A DNA stretch of 9,297 bases from Bacteroidota bacterium (lineage in GTDB: Bacteria; Bacteroidota; Rhodothermia; Balneolales; Balneolaceae): positions 1-9,297 of the forward strand of contig JAGXIS010000014.1 in assembly GCA_024635465.1 (NCBI GenBank), given 5' to 3'. Shown piece after piece: positions 1 through 7,844 of the stretch. Below the pieces are notes generated by a model. That model saw only the letters and a list, made by a program, of their open reading frames with translations, was not told the origin of the DNA and made no database searches. Each line of letters opens with the position of its first letter. Position 1 is the stretch's first letter. Position numbers and translations under genes: made by a program.

Positions 1-487
1 ACACATACCAGCCTGTTCGGTAGAGGGTCGAAGCCTTTTTTTGGTTCAGATAGAGATCCAGTTGATTCTTGATGTGGGATTTTTCAACCGATTGCAGGTT
101 TGAAGCGATCGCTGCCTCATAAAATCGGGATTCTTTCTGTTCTGCATTCAGATAGAGATCCACAGCACTTAAAAGTGATTTTTCTTCACAACCGGTCAAA
201 AAATCTTCATAAAACTGCTGAAAAGATGAAATTCCGGTTTTTGAATGAACCCAATATCCGACCCAAGCAGCAATCAAAAGTAAAAATCCGAGTGCTCCGG
301 TTTTGACACCGGCTGTTAAGAAAAGATTCTTTTCAAAAAGGATTAACAGACCCAACCCAATCAGGAATAAACCTGCTACAAAAATAACTACAGAAATCGT
401 GCGCCGCTGTTGAAGCTTTTGATGAGCTTCGTTCAGCAGATCGACAATCTCTTTCATCTTTTGATCAGATTGTTTTGATGGATCCAT
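1..487 (-). CDS. Unrecognised two-helix membrane protein, 3' end cut by the window edge
   Basis: I read this frame by hand: it opens with ATG at 485-487 and stays open for 162 codons to the left edge, so the C-terminus is missing. An in-frame stop at 509-511 lies just upstream, which makes this start (or the Met at residue 11) the only plausible ones. The N-terminal 29 residues are polar and probably helical. Two hydrophobic segments follow at about residues 31-52 and 57-80, split by a short charged turn, and then a soluble, helix-rich region begins. That region contains a repeated DLYLN motif whose copies are 34 residues apart, which might mark a helical repeat. The gene follows the hydrolase gene on the same strand after 64 bases and could be co-transcribed with it. 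I do not recognise the family. The long open frame, the clear membrane hairpin and the strand shared with its neighbours make it a likely real gene. Confidence 0.7.
   Translation of the reverse strand, partial: MDPSKQSDQKMKEIVDLLNEAHQKLQQRRTISVVIFVAGLFLIGLGLLILFEKNLFLTAGVKTGALGFLLLIAAWVGYWVHSKTGISSFQQFYEDFLTGCEEKSLLSAVDLYLNAEQKESRFYEAAIASNLQSVEKSHIKNQLDLYLNQKKASTLYRTGWYV
45..162. repeat. Short direct repeat pair, 16 bp, 102 bp apart
   Basis: The 16-base sequence ttcagatagagatcca occurs exactly at 45-60 and again at 147-162. The spacing of 102 bases is 34 codons. Both copies lie in the same frame of the minus-strand gene covering this region and encode the DLYLN motif. It is therefore most likely the DNA trace of an internal protein repeat, not a regulatory element. 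Confidence 0.6.
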
Positions 488-551
488 TGAGGTGTTAAAA
501 TGGGTTGGTTACTAAGAGCAACGGCTCAAGGATAACGGGCGTTCAGCCTAT

Positions 552-1433
552 TTATGTGATATCACTCAGTGAAAGCGATTTATTCATTTGAAACTTACCA
601 TCCTCATGCTGAATAGTGATCACTTCGTTTGTCGCATCATGCTCCATGAAAAGATACCAACTCTCTTCTGAAGCTTTTTTTAAAAAAAGTGCTTTCTCAT
701 TGAGTGTTTGAATCGGTTTCATATCGTAACCCATAACCCATGGAAGTGGGATATGAGCGAATGTTGGAAGAAGATCTGCAACATAAACAAGCGTGGTAGA
801 TCCATGCGTAATCACCGGCAGTTGTTGACCTTCGGTATGTCCATCCATTGGAATTGATTTCAAACCGTCTTCAAACTCATGGTAATTCTGTACCAAATTG
901 AGTCGGCCACTCTCTTTAATAGGATTGATATTCTCTGGAAAAAAACTGGCTTTCTCCCTTTCGTTGGGATGATTGGCTGTTTTCCAATGTCTTTCATTGA
1001 CATGATAGATGGCATTTGGAAAAACTTCTTGCAGATTTCCATCCTTGTCATATGTAGTTGTTCCGCCACAGTGATCAAAATGTAGGTGTGAAAAGATGAT
1101 GTCTGTAATATCCTCAGGCTTAAATCCACTACTATTCAGTGAGCCAATCAGATCACTGTGTTCATAATCCAAACCATAGATTGAGCTCATTTTATCATTA
1201 AATTTGTCGCCCGAACCGTTATCGATAAGATAAATTTTGCCTGATTCTTTGGATTGAATCAGCATCAATCTCATTGCCATTTTTATTCTGTTTTTATCAT
1301 CGGCCGGGATTTGACGGCTCCATAACGTTTTGGGCACAACACCAAACATAGCTCCGCCATCCAGTAAAAAACGGCCGGCTTCAATACTATAAATTTCAAA
1401 AGGACCTAGTTGGAGAGGTTTATTATGAGTCAT
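552..1433 (-). CDS. Metallo-beta-lactamase-fold hydrolase (YtnP/lactonase-like)
   Basis: This is a predicted soluble 293-residue zinc hydrolase of the metallo-beta-lactamase fold. The metal-binding set is complete: HLHFDH at residues 116-121 (His116, His118, Asp120, His121), His199 in GHTEGQ, Asp220 in VADLLP and His265 in MEHD. The N-terminal DGGAMFGVVPKTLW stretch (25-38) resembles the branch that includes YtnP-like and AHL-lactonase-like enzymes. That branch hydrolyses lactones, esters or organophosphates, but the substrate cannot be read from sequence. No signal peptide or membrane segment is visible, so it is probably cytoplasmic. Its start lies 132 bases beyond the end of the oxidase operon, with the terminator in between, so it is probably transcribed separately from it. 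The fold and metal site are certain in practice; the exact substrate is unknown. Confidence 0.9.
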   Translation of the reverse strand: MTHNKPLQLGPFEIYSIEAGRFLLDGGAMFGVVPKTLWSRQIPADDKNRIKMAMRLMLIQSKESGKIYLIDNGSGDKFNDKMSSIYGLDYEHSDLIGSLNSSGFKPEDITDIIFSHLHFDHCGGTTTYDKDGNLQEVFPNAIYHVNERHWKTANHPNEREKASFFPENINPIKESGRLNLVQNYHEFEDGLKSIPMDGHTEGQQLPVITHGSTTLVYVADLLPTFAHIPLPWVMGYDMKPIQTLNEKALFLKKASEESWYLFMEHDATNEVITIQHEDGKFQMNKSLSLSDIT

Positions 1434-1513
1434 ACGAGTCAGCTTTTTACAGTGGCATTTTTAATGATCAGATTGTTAAAATAGCTTGATTACCACATGG
1501 TTGGAATATAAAT

Positions 1514-1548
1514 AAAAAAAGCCGATTCCACAGGAAATCGGCTTTTTT
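1514..1548 (-). terminator. Intrinsic terminator closing the act-cox operon
   Basis: The GC-rich arms gccgatt (1521-1527) and aatcggc (1536-1542) pair perfectly around an 8-base loop. They are flanked by A7 (1514-1520) and T6 (1543-1548), which extends the stem to 13 bp. On the minus strand the hairpin is followed by a U-run and begins 17 bases after the coxD stop codon, where a terminator for the operon is expected. The flanking A- and T-runs would also let it work on the plus strand, although no plus-strand gene approaches it here. Confidence 0.9.
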
Positions 1549-1565
1549 AAGAGAGTTGAAAAAAT

Positions 1566-1868
1566 TTAAAAAGTTGGAATAGGATCTGTCCTGTAGAGAG
1601 TATCAAGCAGGGTTATTCCAATAAATAGAAGAAAGAATACGATTGACAAAACAAATAACATTGCATGGAATTTAGTATCCCAATAGAGGTTCATGAAAAA
1701 TGCGGATACAATGATTGCTTTCACAACTGCAATACCAATTGCGACCACTACGTTCCAGGGGGCTGGAATAGCTATCCAGGTGATAGCCACAGTGATGAAA
1801 GTGAGTAAGAAGAGGGTGGTTCCAACTCCCCATAAAAATTTTGCTGATGAAATATGATGTCCACTCAT
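1566..1868 (-). CDS. coxD: Cytochrome c oxidase subunit IV (caa3 type, prokaryotic)
   Basis: This is a small 100-residue inner-membrane subunit of the caa3 oxidase. It has three hydrophobic helices at about residues 12-33, 37-60 and 68-90. The second helix ends with the family pattern KAIIVSAFFMNLYWD (residues 50-64), matching the 'KA..V..FFMHL' signature of bacterial subunit IV proteins that support assembly or stability of the oxidase and carry no cofactor. Length is normal for the family. It is the last gene of the operon, 18 bases after coxC and followed directly by the terminator. The start is set by the short gap to coxC; no Shine-Dalgarno sequence is visible. Other symbols in use for this family are ctaF and coxIV. 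Confidence is high from motif and position together. Confidence 0.9.
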   Translation of the reverse strand: MSGHHISSAKFLWGVGTTLFLLTFITVAITWIAIPAPWNVVVAIGIAVVKAIIVSAFFMNLYWDTKFHAMLFVLSIVFFLLFIGITLLDTLYRTDPIPTF

Positions 1869-1886
1869 GGTCAGATAGTTTTTCAG

Positions 1887-2543
1887 TTAGTCGATCAAAT
1901 AGAGTAATGGGAAGAGGAAAATCCAAATTATGTCAACAAGGTGCCAGTAGAGTCCGGTAATCTCAACGGGTGTATAGTATCCACTGTGGAATACATTCTT
2001 CTTCGCTTTAACAACCAGCCAGATCATGAGTCCGATTCCGATTAAAACGTGAACTCCGTGAAGACCTGTCATCATGTAATAGATGCTGAAAAAGATATTG
2101 GCTTTTTCGTGTGCTATACCTTCATAACTGTAGTATGATCCGGGTAGAATACCTATTTCAAACTTGTGTGAGTACTCAAAAAACTTAATCACCATAAAGA
2201 CACACGCCAATGCAATTGTGATATATAAGTTTATGATGAGTCCCTTGATCTGGTTTAATTGTGCAGATCGGATGGCCATGGCTACCGTAAGTGAACTTCC
2301 AATCAGAACCGCCGTGTTTACAGCTCCCCAAAATGTATTCAATTCTGTGGATGCAAGCATATAGAGCTCGGGATACCAAGTACGATAGGCAATATAGGCT
2401 ACAAAAAGACCGCCAAAAAAGAGGATCTCAGTTACAAGAAAGACCCACATACCCATTTTGGACGCTTCAAACTGCTGATCACTGTCGATAAAATGGTGCT
2501 GGAGATGATCCAGCTTTTCCTCTAAAGCAGAAGGTTGAGACAT
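1887..2543 (-). CDS. coxC: Cytochrome c oxidase subunit III, five-helix form
   Basis: This 218-residue membrane subunit of the caa3 oxidase supports stability and proton uptake of the catalytic subunit and binds no redox centre. Five hydrophobic segments are visible at about residues 31-52, 71-92, 103-121, 147-176 and 196-216, which is the short form lacking the first two helices of the seven-helix proteins. Family marks are the Glu in LVTEILFFGG (Glu39), the GLHGVHVLIG segment (His162, His165) and the terminal YWHLVDIIWIFLFPLLY motif (199-215). It sits 15 bases after coxA and 18 before coxD. It is also called ctaE. Nothing is truncated or missing compared with other five-helix subunit III proteins. 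Confidence 0.95.
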   Translation of the reverse strand: MSQPSALEEKLDHLQHHFIDSDQQFEASKMGMWVFLVTEILFFGGLFVAYIAYRTWYPELYMLASTELNTFWGAVNTAVLIGSSLTVAMAIRSAQLNQIKGLIINLYITIALACVFMVIKFFEYSHKFEIGILPGSYYSYEGIAHEKANIFFSIYYMMTGLHGVHVLIGIGLMIWLVVKAKKNVFHSGYYTPVEITGLYWHLVDIIWIFLFPLLYLID

Positions 2544-2558
2544 GATTTATTTTTTCGG

Positions 2559-4304
2559 TTAAGCTTGTTCTTTTTCAGTTTTTGAAATGTCTGTATTATC
2601 ACCGGCATGGTGATCGTGACCATTGTGTGAAGTCGCTATACCCAGCTGAAATTCAGACATCGGTTTGTGATAGTCGTATGGACCGTTTATGATCACCGGT
2701 GTGTGTTCAAAGTTGTGTAATGGAACCGGCGATGATGTTTGCCACTCAAGTGCGCGGCTTCCCCATGGATTGGATCCGGATCTTTCCCCTTTTCGGAGTG
2801 AATGAAACAGATAGCCGGCCATTATAAAAAATCCAATGCCCATCACATAAGCTCCCATTGTTGAGAACTGGTGGAATGGCTGGAATTGATCAATATAGTT
2901 GAAGTATCGTCTCGGCATTCCCTGCGCTCCCATCACAAATTGTGGAAGGAAAGTCATGTTGAAACCGACAAAGATTAATCCGCATGAAATACGCGCCCAG
3001 AATTCATTGTACATTTTTCCAAACATTTTAGGCCACCAGTAATGGAGTCCGGCAAGAAATGCCATAACCATACCACCCATCATCACGTAGTGAAAGTGGG
3101 CAACCACATAGTAAGTATCGTGAAGGTGAATATCGACGGATAGTGCACCCAGCATAATTCCAGTGAATCCACCAATGGTAAAGAGGAAGAGGAAAACCAA
3201 TGCATAGAGCATAGGTGTTTTTAAATCGATCGACCCTTTATACATCGTAGCTAGCCAGTTGAAAATCTTAATACCGGTAGGTATCCCAACGAGGAATGTT
3301 AAAAATGAAAATACCATGTTGGCGAGAGAGGATTGTCCGGCAGTGAACATGTGGTGTCCCCATACCAAAAAACCGATAAATGCAATAGCCAATGAGGAGA
3401 GTGCAATGGCCCAATAGCCAAAAATCACTTTTCTGGAGAATGTTGAAATGACTTCTGAAATAATTCCAAATCCGGGTACAATCATGATATAAACAGCCGG
3501 ATGAGAGTAGAACCAGAAGAAATGCTGGTAAAGAACGGGATCTCCACCCAGATTTGGATCAAAAATCCCAATCCCCAATAATCTTTCCATTGTAAGTAGT
3601 AACAATGTAATGGCCAGTACCGGAGTTGCAAGAACCTGAATGAGACTGGTTGCGTAGAGTCCCCATAAATTTAGTGGCAACTTATTCCAGGTGAGTCCGG
3701 GAGCCCTTAACTTATGAATGGTGACAATAAAGTTTAGTCCGGTTAAAATGGATGAAAATCCAAGTACAAAGACCCCGAATGTCATCGCCATTACATTTCC
3801 ACTGGTTGTAGCACTGTATGGCGTGTAGAATGTCCACCCTGTATCAACACCGCCCGTGAAGATTGCGAAAATGGTAAAAAGTGCACCGATGACATAGATA
3901 TAATAACTCGCCAGGTTTAATCTTGGAAAGGCAACATCTTTGGCACCCAGTTGTAACGGTAATACAAAGTTACCCAGTGCTGCCGGCACGGATGGAATTA
4001 AGAAGAAGAAGATCATGATGGCGCCGTGCAATGTGAACACTTGATTGTACACATCGGCGTCCATAAACGATCTGGCAGGGGAGAGTAGTTCCGTTCTAAG
4101 GAGCAGAGCTAACATTCCACCGATAAAGAAGAATACGGTAATTGATGCCAGATACATCAAACCGATCTTCTTGTGGTCAACGGTTGTCATCCACGCCCAG
4201 ATCCCGGTTTCTTCATTCAGGTAATGCTTCTCCGGATTTTCGTCCGGTTTAAATCGCCGTACCTGTAATTTTTTTATGCTTGTTGTCGCTTCGTTTGTTG
4301 CCAT
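2559..4304 (-). CDS. coxA: Cytochrome c oxidase subunit I, heme-copper A2 type
   Basis: This is the catalytic subunit that reduces O2 to water and pumps protons, 581 residues with about 12 membrane helices between residues 47 and 502. All cofactor ligands are present: heme a by His93 (TLHGAIM) and His405, heme a3 by His403 (AHFHYV), and CuB by His268 with cross-linked Tyr272 (YSHPAVY) plus His317/His318 (WGHHMF). The K-channel Lys346 in IPTGIK and the D-channel entry Asp123 in [11 protein letters not shown] are kept. The Glu found at the end of the D-channel in mitochondrial-type enzymes is replaced by Tyr266-Ser267, the mark of the A2 subfamily known from Rhodothermus and Thermus caa3 oxidases. 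The NPWG...LEW...SSP segment (512-527) is standard. The tail is His-rich (559-566). It starts 4 bases after the coxB stop. It is also called ctaD. Confidence 0.98.
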   Translation of the reverse strand: MATNEATTSIKKLQVRRFKPDENPEKHYLNEETGIWAWMTTVDHKKIGLMYLASITVFFFIGGMLALLLRTELLSPARSFMDADVYNQVFTLHGAIMIFFFLIPSVPAALGNFVLPLQLGAKDVAFPRLNLASYYIYVIGALFTIFAIFTGGVDTGWTFYTPYSATTSGNVMAMTFGVFVLGFSSILTGLNFIVTIHKLRAPGLTWNKLPLNLWGLYATSLIQVLATPVLAITLLLLTMERLLGIGIFDPNLGGDPVLYQHFFWFYSHPAVYIMIVPGFGIISEVISTFSRKVIFGYWAIALSSLAIAFIGFLVWGHHMFTAGQSSLANMVFSFLTFLVGIPTGIKIFNWLATMYKGSIDLKTPMLYALVFLFLFTIGGFTGIMLGALSVDIHLHDTYYVVAHFHYVMMGGMVMAFLAGLHYWWPKMFGKMYNEFWARISCGLIFVGFNMTFLPQFVMGAQGMPRRYFNYIDQFQPFHQFSTMGAYVMGIGFFIMAGYLFHSLRKGERSGSNPWGSRALEWQTSSPVPLHNFEHTPVIINGPYDYHKPMSEFQLGIATSHNGHDHHAGDNTDISKTEKEQA

Positions 4305-4308
4305 TTAA

Positions 4309-5250
4309 TTACTCTAAGGTTTTTATATACTCAATAATTGCATCAATTTGGCGATCGTTCAGTGAACCTGCGTAAGATGGCATCACTGGCTGATAACCTT
4401 CTACAATTTTTGCATTCGGTTCGAGAATGCTTTCGCGGATATAATTTTCATCGGCAATCACGGTTTCTCCGGATTCCAATACACGTTCAGATCCAAAAAG
4501 TCCTTGGTAAGACGGACCTTGAAGTACAGTACCGTCAGAGGAGTGGCAGGTTGTACAGGCATTTCGGGTTACCAGTTGTTCACCTAATTCCACCGGATCC
4601 ATATTATCATCAGCGGAGCCGGCTGTAATCAACCAAGTCTCAAAATCTTCCTGAGTATGAACAAATGTAGTAGCCATCATATTGGAGTGAGCCATACCAC
4701 AATACTCTGTACAGAAAATTACAGATTCGCCGGGTTCCATTGCTTCAAACCAGACCGTTGAATAACGATTTGGCAGAACATCATTTTTAATCCTGAAGTC
4801 GGGGATATAGAAGGAGTGAATGACGTCGTCCGAGCTCATCACCAACTTCACAGGTCTGTCTGCAGGAACATGAAGTTCATTGACACTCACAAATCCGGTT
4901 TCATAGTGAAACTCCCATAACCAGCTCTTGCCAACCACACGGATTTCATAAGCATCGTCAGGAGCGGTACTCAAATTAACGTATCCATTCAAACCCCATC
5001 CAAAGACGATCATCACCAGAATAAGCGGAATAACCGACCATGTGATTTCCAATGCACTGTTGTGCGTTATCACCGGAGTTACATCGTTATCTGATCGCCT
5101 TCTGTACTTCCATGAGAAGTACACGATGGCAATAGTGATACCGATTAACAGGATTACACTGGTAATATTTATAAAATGGAATAATGCGTCTGTACCCTCA
5201 GCAATCGTGCTTTTTTGAGGGGGTAGCATAAATTCACTAAATCTGTTCAT
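4309..5250 (-). CDS. coxB: Cytochrome c oxidase subunit II with fused cytochrome c domain (caa3)
   Basis: This 313-residue subunit takes electrons and passes them to CoxA. An N-terminal membrane hairpin (helices about 27-48 and 70-91) precedes the periplasmic cupredoxin domain (about 100-205). The aromatic entry patch is GKSWLWEFHY (108-117). CuA ligands are complete: His145 (VIHSFYIPD), Cys180, Glu182, Cys184, His188 and Met191 in CTEYCGMAHSNM. A class I cytochrome c domain follows from about 218 to 313, with heme motif CTTCH (232-236) and likely axial Met290 (YQPVMPSY), which makes this a caa3-type oxidase. No lipobox or cleaved signal is seen. Its ATG overlaps the SCO stop by 4 bases, which suggests translational coupling and fits SCO supplying copper to this subunit. 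It is also called ctaC. Confidence 0.97.
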   Translation of the reverse strand: MNRFSEFMLPPQKSTIAEGTDALFHFINITSVILLIGITIAIVYFSWKYRRRSDNDVTPVITHNSALEITWSVIPLILVMIVFGWGLNGYVNLSTAPDDAYEIRVVGKSWLWEFHYETGFVSVNELHVPADRPVKLVMSSDDVIHSFYIPDFRIKNDVLPNRYSTVWFEAMEPGESVIFCTEYCGMAHSNMMATTFVHTQEDFETWLITAGSADDNMDPVELGEQLVTRNACTTCHSSDGTVLQGPSYQGLFGSERVLESGETVIADENYIRESILEPNAKIVEGYQPVMPSYAGSLNDRQIDAIIEYIKTLE

Positions 5251-6080
5251 CTATCAAACTCGAGTTTTTTTGATTGTGAAAAAAAGCGTTCGCGTCTCCA
5301 AAAAACGCCCAAGAATATACCCAGAATTATAACGGTTGCCAAACCTCCAAGCTTCATTATATTCATTGCAACGGGTACATAACTTTGCGATGATGGATCG
5401 TATGTGAAACAGTACATAACGACTTTGTCCATCGCTGAACCGATCGTTCCGTCTGCTGCTTCATAGAGTGCATTACGCAGATCAAATTCACTGAATGATG
5501 CACCGTATAGATATCTGGTGATTGTCCCCTTTGGACTGATCATCATGATACTTGCAAGGTGAAGATATTCACCTGTTTGTTCATCGTACTTGTACCGAAA
5601 TCCAATGGAATCGGTAAGTTTTTTTATAGACTCTTCATCGCCGGTAAGAAAGTGCCAGCCCTTTTCAGAACCGATTCTTCCCAACCGTGTAAGATAACTT
5701 TGTTTTGCATTGGCTGCTATGTCAGGAGTTTCATTCGGATCAATACTGAAAGAAATAATTGTATAATCAGTACCCGGACTCCAAGCCAATTCATTAACCA
5801 CATTATATACAGCATCTAAAACCAAACCACAGAGAGTCGGACACTCATAATAGAGTGGGTTGAGTAATACAGGTTTCCCTTCTTCAATTAAATCGCTCAG
5901 CCGGATGATTTGTCCCTCAGAATTTACAAACTCGAGATCCATCGGGATGGATTTACCAAGTTTTTCATCAACCCCTATCTCTTCCAAAATAGCGGGTTTA
6001 CCCTGATTAAGCTGTGCGGTTGCGATATCAAAGTTGGAAAACACTGATATCAAAAGTATGATGCTCAGTGTGATTCTCAT
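5247..6080 (-). CDS. SCO-family copper chaperone / CuA assembly protein
   Basis: This is a SCO1/SenC-type thioredoxin-fold protein of 277 residues, which in this family binds copper and reduces or metallates the CuA site of subunit II. A signal peptide is visible at about residues 1-22 (cleavage likely after TAQ or nearby). The copper-binding set is Cys80 and Cys84 in YYECPTLC and His174 in GEYLHLAS. The SFSIDPNETPD segment (110-120) is the usual SCO version of the second strand. A C-terminal membrane helix at about 241-261, ending in WRRERF, anchors the protein with its active domain in the periplasm; this extra helix is common in SCO proteins of this group. It overlaps coxB by 4 bases and lies 13 bases after the unrecognised membrane-protein gene. 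The family is certain and the CuA role is inferred from position. Confidence 0.95.
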   Translation of the reverse strand: MRITLSIILLISVFSNFDIATAQLNQGKPAILEEIGVDEKLGKSIPMDLEFVNSEGQIIRLSDLIEEGKPVLLNPLYYECPTLCGLVLDAVYNVVNELAWSPGTDYTIISFSIDPNETPDIAANAKQSYLTRLGRIGSEKGWHFLTGDEESIKKLTDSIGFRYKYDEQTGEYLHLASIMMISPKGTITRYLYGASFSEFDLRNALYEAADGTIGSAMDKVVMYCFTYDPSSQSYVPVAMNIMKLGGLATVIILGIFLGVFWRRERFFSQSKKLEFDR

Positions 6081-6093
6081 AGTGAAATATAAT

Positions 6094-6594
6094 TTAATCT
6101 GTAGCTATAATTGTAATCGCGCTATCGATCGGTATCCTGTAGATACCTTCATCAGGATTTACTACGCCAAATGAGTCTAATGTTACCTGATCTGTTCGAT
6201 TTAACTCTTCAATATCATAATATACACTCTGTTCAGCTCGCTCCTGCAATGCAGATGTTCGGGTGTATTCGTGCATAAACATGACGGCAATAATAAAGAG
6301 AACTATCACGGCTGTACCAAAGAGTGACCAGAAAGTAAGCCGACTGTAATTCAGATTATCATATGTTGCACCGAACTCAATAGATTTTGCAAAATCGTCT
6401 GATACATCTAAAGTAACTTCGTCATCATCAGTAACGCTTCCTGCTTTCAAATCGCGTACCCAACTCCTAATTTCATCTTCGGAGATGTTATGCTGTGTGG
6501 CTAATGCTTTTACAGCTTTTTCTCCACCTACAGCTGCACTGCTAGCGATTTCTAATTTTTCAGATTCAGTGAAAATTTTTGGTTTCTTGCTCAT
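6094..6594 (-). CDS. Unrecognised membrane protein with N-terminal helix-turn-helix-like segment
   Basis: This 166-residue protein lies between actF and sco. Residues about 8-50 read as a helix-turn-helix of the type at the start of IS3-like transposase OrfA proteins: TESEKLEIA, then GGEKAVKALATQHNI, then SEDEIRSWVRDLKAG. An acidic stretch follows (55-70). One membrane helix is at about 87-107 (FWSLFGTAVIVLFIIAVMF), followed by a roughly 59-residue C-terminal segment ending in GIYRIPIDSAITIIA (150-164). That ending resembles the 'RIPID.AM.L' ending I associate with small membrane proteins beside SCO and oxidase genes in other phyla, so the C-terminal part may be an assembly factor or accessory subunit. 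Gaps are 26 bases after actF and 13 before sco. With the N-terminus inside, the C-terminal part would be periplasmic. The gene is surely real; the function is not known. Confidence 0.85.
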   Translation of the reverse strand: MSKKPKIFTESEKLEIASSAAVGGEKAVKALATQHNISEDEIRSWVRDLKAGSVTDDDEVTLDVSDDFAKSIEFGATYDNLNYSRLTFWSLFGTAVIVLFIIAVMFMHEYTRTSALQERAEQSVYYDIEELNRTDQVTLDSFGVVNPDEGIYRIPIDSAITIIATD

Positions 6595-6620
6595 TGAGTA
6601 ACAGTTTTACGTTACAATAA

Positions 6621-7820
6621 TTATTGATGATACTGCTTGCTCAGTGAATCACTGAGTTGTGGGTCGTTTATAGGAACGATATTATTCTGTTTAAATTTCT
6701 GGAAAAAGAGTCCCATAAAAATTCCACCCAATCCGATGAATGTTGCAATATCTATCCAGCTGAATGAAACACCGCCATGACTCAATATGGGCATTACAAT
6801 CCAGTAGATTTCAATAAAGTGCATAACAATAACCAGGATGGATGTAAATACCAGAAACTTGTGATTGTGTTTTGTATCTCTGTTCAACAACAGAATAAAT
6901 GGAATGATAAAACGGCAGATTAACAGTGAATATGTCACAAATTCCCAACTTCCTTCGAGTCGATGGTAGAACCAAAGAGTTTCTTCGGGGATATTGGCGT
7001 AATAGATCAGTAAGAACTGACTGAAAGCGATGTAAGCATAAAATACTGTAAATCCGAAAAACCAGGCACCAAGATCGTATATGTGGGCTTTTCCAATTGT
7101 ATTTTTCAGAATTTCGTTCTTGTGCAGCCAAAAAACCATCAATATAAGAATTGGAAATAGTGCCTGAATGCTCATAGCGAAGAAATAGACACCAAACATG
7201 GTGGAAAACCAATGTGCATCCAAAGACATCAACCAGTCGAAACTTGCAAAAGCAGTAGTGAGTGCAAAAATCAAAATTCCGGGTGCACTCAGTTTACGTA
7301 GCGGATGAACGATTCCCCAGTCATTGGTTTGGTCCATCTTTATGGACAGTTTGTAGAGTCTATGTCCCAAATATCCCCAAATAGCAAAATAAATGAATTG
7401 TCTGATCACAAAAAACGGCACATTCAAATAGGGGATTTTACCAACCATAATCGGATCATCGGCGATATACTCAGTATTTGTCCAAGAGTAGAGTGTACTC
7501 ATTCCGATTAAAATAGGTATGATGAAGATAGACCAGATCCAAATATTGGCAAAAAAGGATTCAGGGATTCTTCTCAATACGGTTCCCCAAGATGATTTGG
7601 TAATATGATGAATCATGACCAGAATCATGGAAGCCAAAGCAATACTGGTAAAAAAGGAAAAACTGGTCAGATAAGAGAAGAAAAACTGTTCGCTATTCAA
7701 AAAGTAGCCGACCATGCTGGCGATTAAACCTACGGCACCGAACCCGTAAAATGTTTTTGCAACATTCAGGTGGGTCGGAAATTGAACAGAATCGGTTAAT
7801 TTTGGACTGTGTGAAGCCAT
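6621..7820 (-). CDS. actF: Alternative complex III integral membrane subunit ActF (quinone-site type)
   Basis: This polytopic membrane protein of 399 residues is the ActF subunit of alternative complex III, a paralogue of ActC in the NrfD/PsrC-like family. About ten hydrophobic helices are visible, at roughly 24-41, 50-72, 92-112, 133-155, 178-196, 205-231, 249-275, 295-313, 321-345 and 353-374. Family marks are FASFDWLMSLDAHW (191-204), FSQFLLIYYANIPEET (266-281) and the C-terminal VPINDPQLSDSL (382-393). In known complexes ActC carries the better-supported quinol site, and ActF is thought to take part in proton translocation or to be a second quinone-like site, so the exact role here is inference. 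It is 24 bases after actE and 26 before the next gene. No cofactor-binding motif is expected or seen. Length is normal for the family. Confidence 0.93.
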   Translation of the reverse strand: MASHSPKLTDSVQFPTHLNVAKTFYGFGAVGLIASMVGYFLNSEQFFFSYLTSFSFFTSIALASMILVMIHHITKSSWGTVLRRIPESFFANIWIWSIFIIPILIGMSTLYSWTNTEYIADDPIMVGKIPYLNVPFFVIRQFIYFAIWGYLGHRLYKLSIKMDQTNDWGIVHPLRKLSAPGILIFALTTAFASFDWLMSLDAHWFSTMFGVYFFAMSIQALFPILILMVFWLHKNEILKNTIGKAHIYDLGAWFFGFTVFYAYIAFSQFLLIYYANIPEETLWFYHRLEGSWEFVTYSLLICRFIIPFILLLNRDTKHNHKFLVFTSILVIVMHFIEIYWIVMPILSHGGVSFSWIDIATFIGLGGIFMGLFFQKFKQNNIVPINDPQLSDSLSKQYHQ

Positions 7821-7844
7821 TTATTTACTTTTTTTCGCTCTAAA

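Noticed and set aside
100..306. Plus-strand open frame of 68 codons near the left edge
   Set aside because: It lies opposite the open minus-strand membrane-protein gene, has no motif, and its product reads as random basic residues.
521..550. Possible hairpin after the hydrolase gene (ggctcaa ... ttcagcc)
   Set aside because: The stem has a central mismatch, the loop is long, and no T-run follows on either strand, so it is not a supportable terminator.
1434..1513. Promoter for the hydrolase gene
   Set aside because: A promoter is expected between the operon terminator and the start, but I found no convincing TTG / TAnnTTTG or TTGACA / TATAAT pair with correct spacing.
6441..6594. Transposase OrfA remnant, suggested by the helix-turn-helix-like N-terminus of the unknown gene
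   Set aside because: The frame is intact, tightly packed in the operon, and continues into a membrane helix and a C-terminal segment. No inverted repeats, target duplication or transposase catalytic gene are seen around it.
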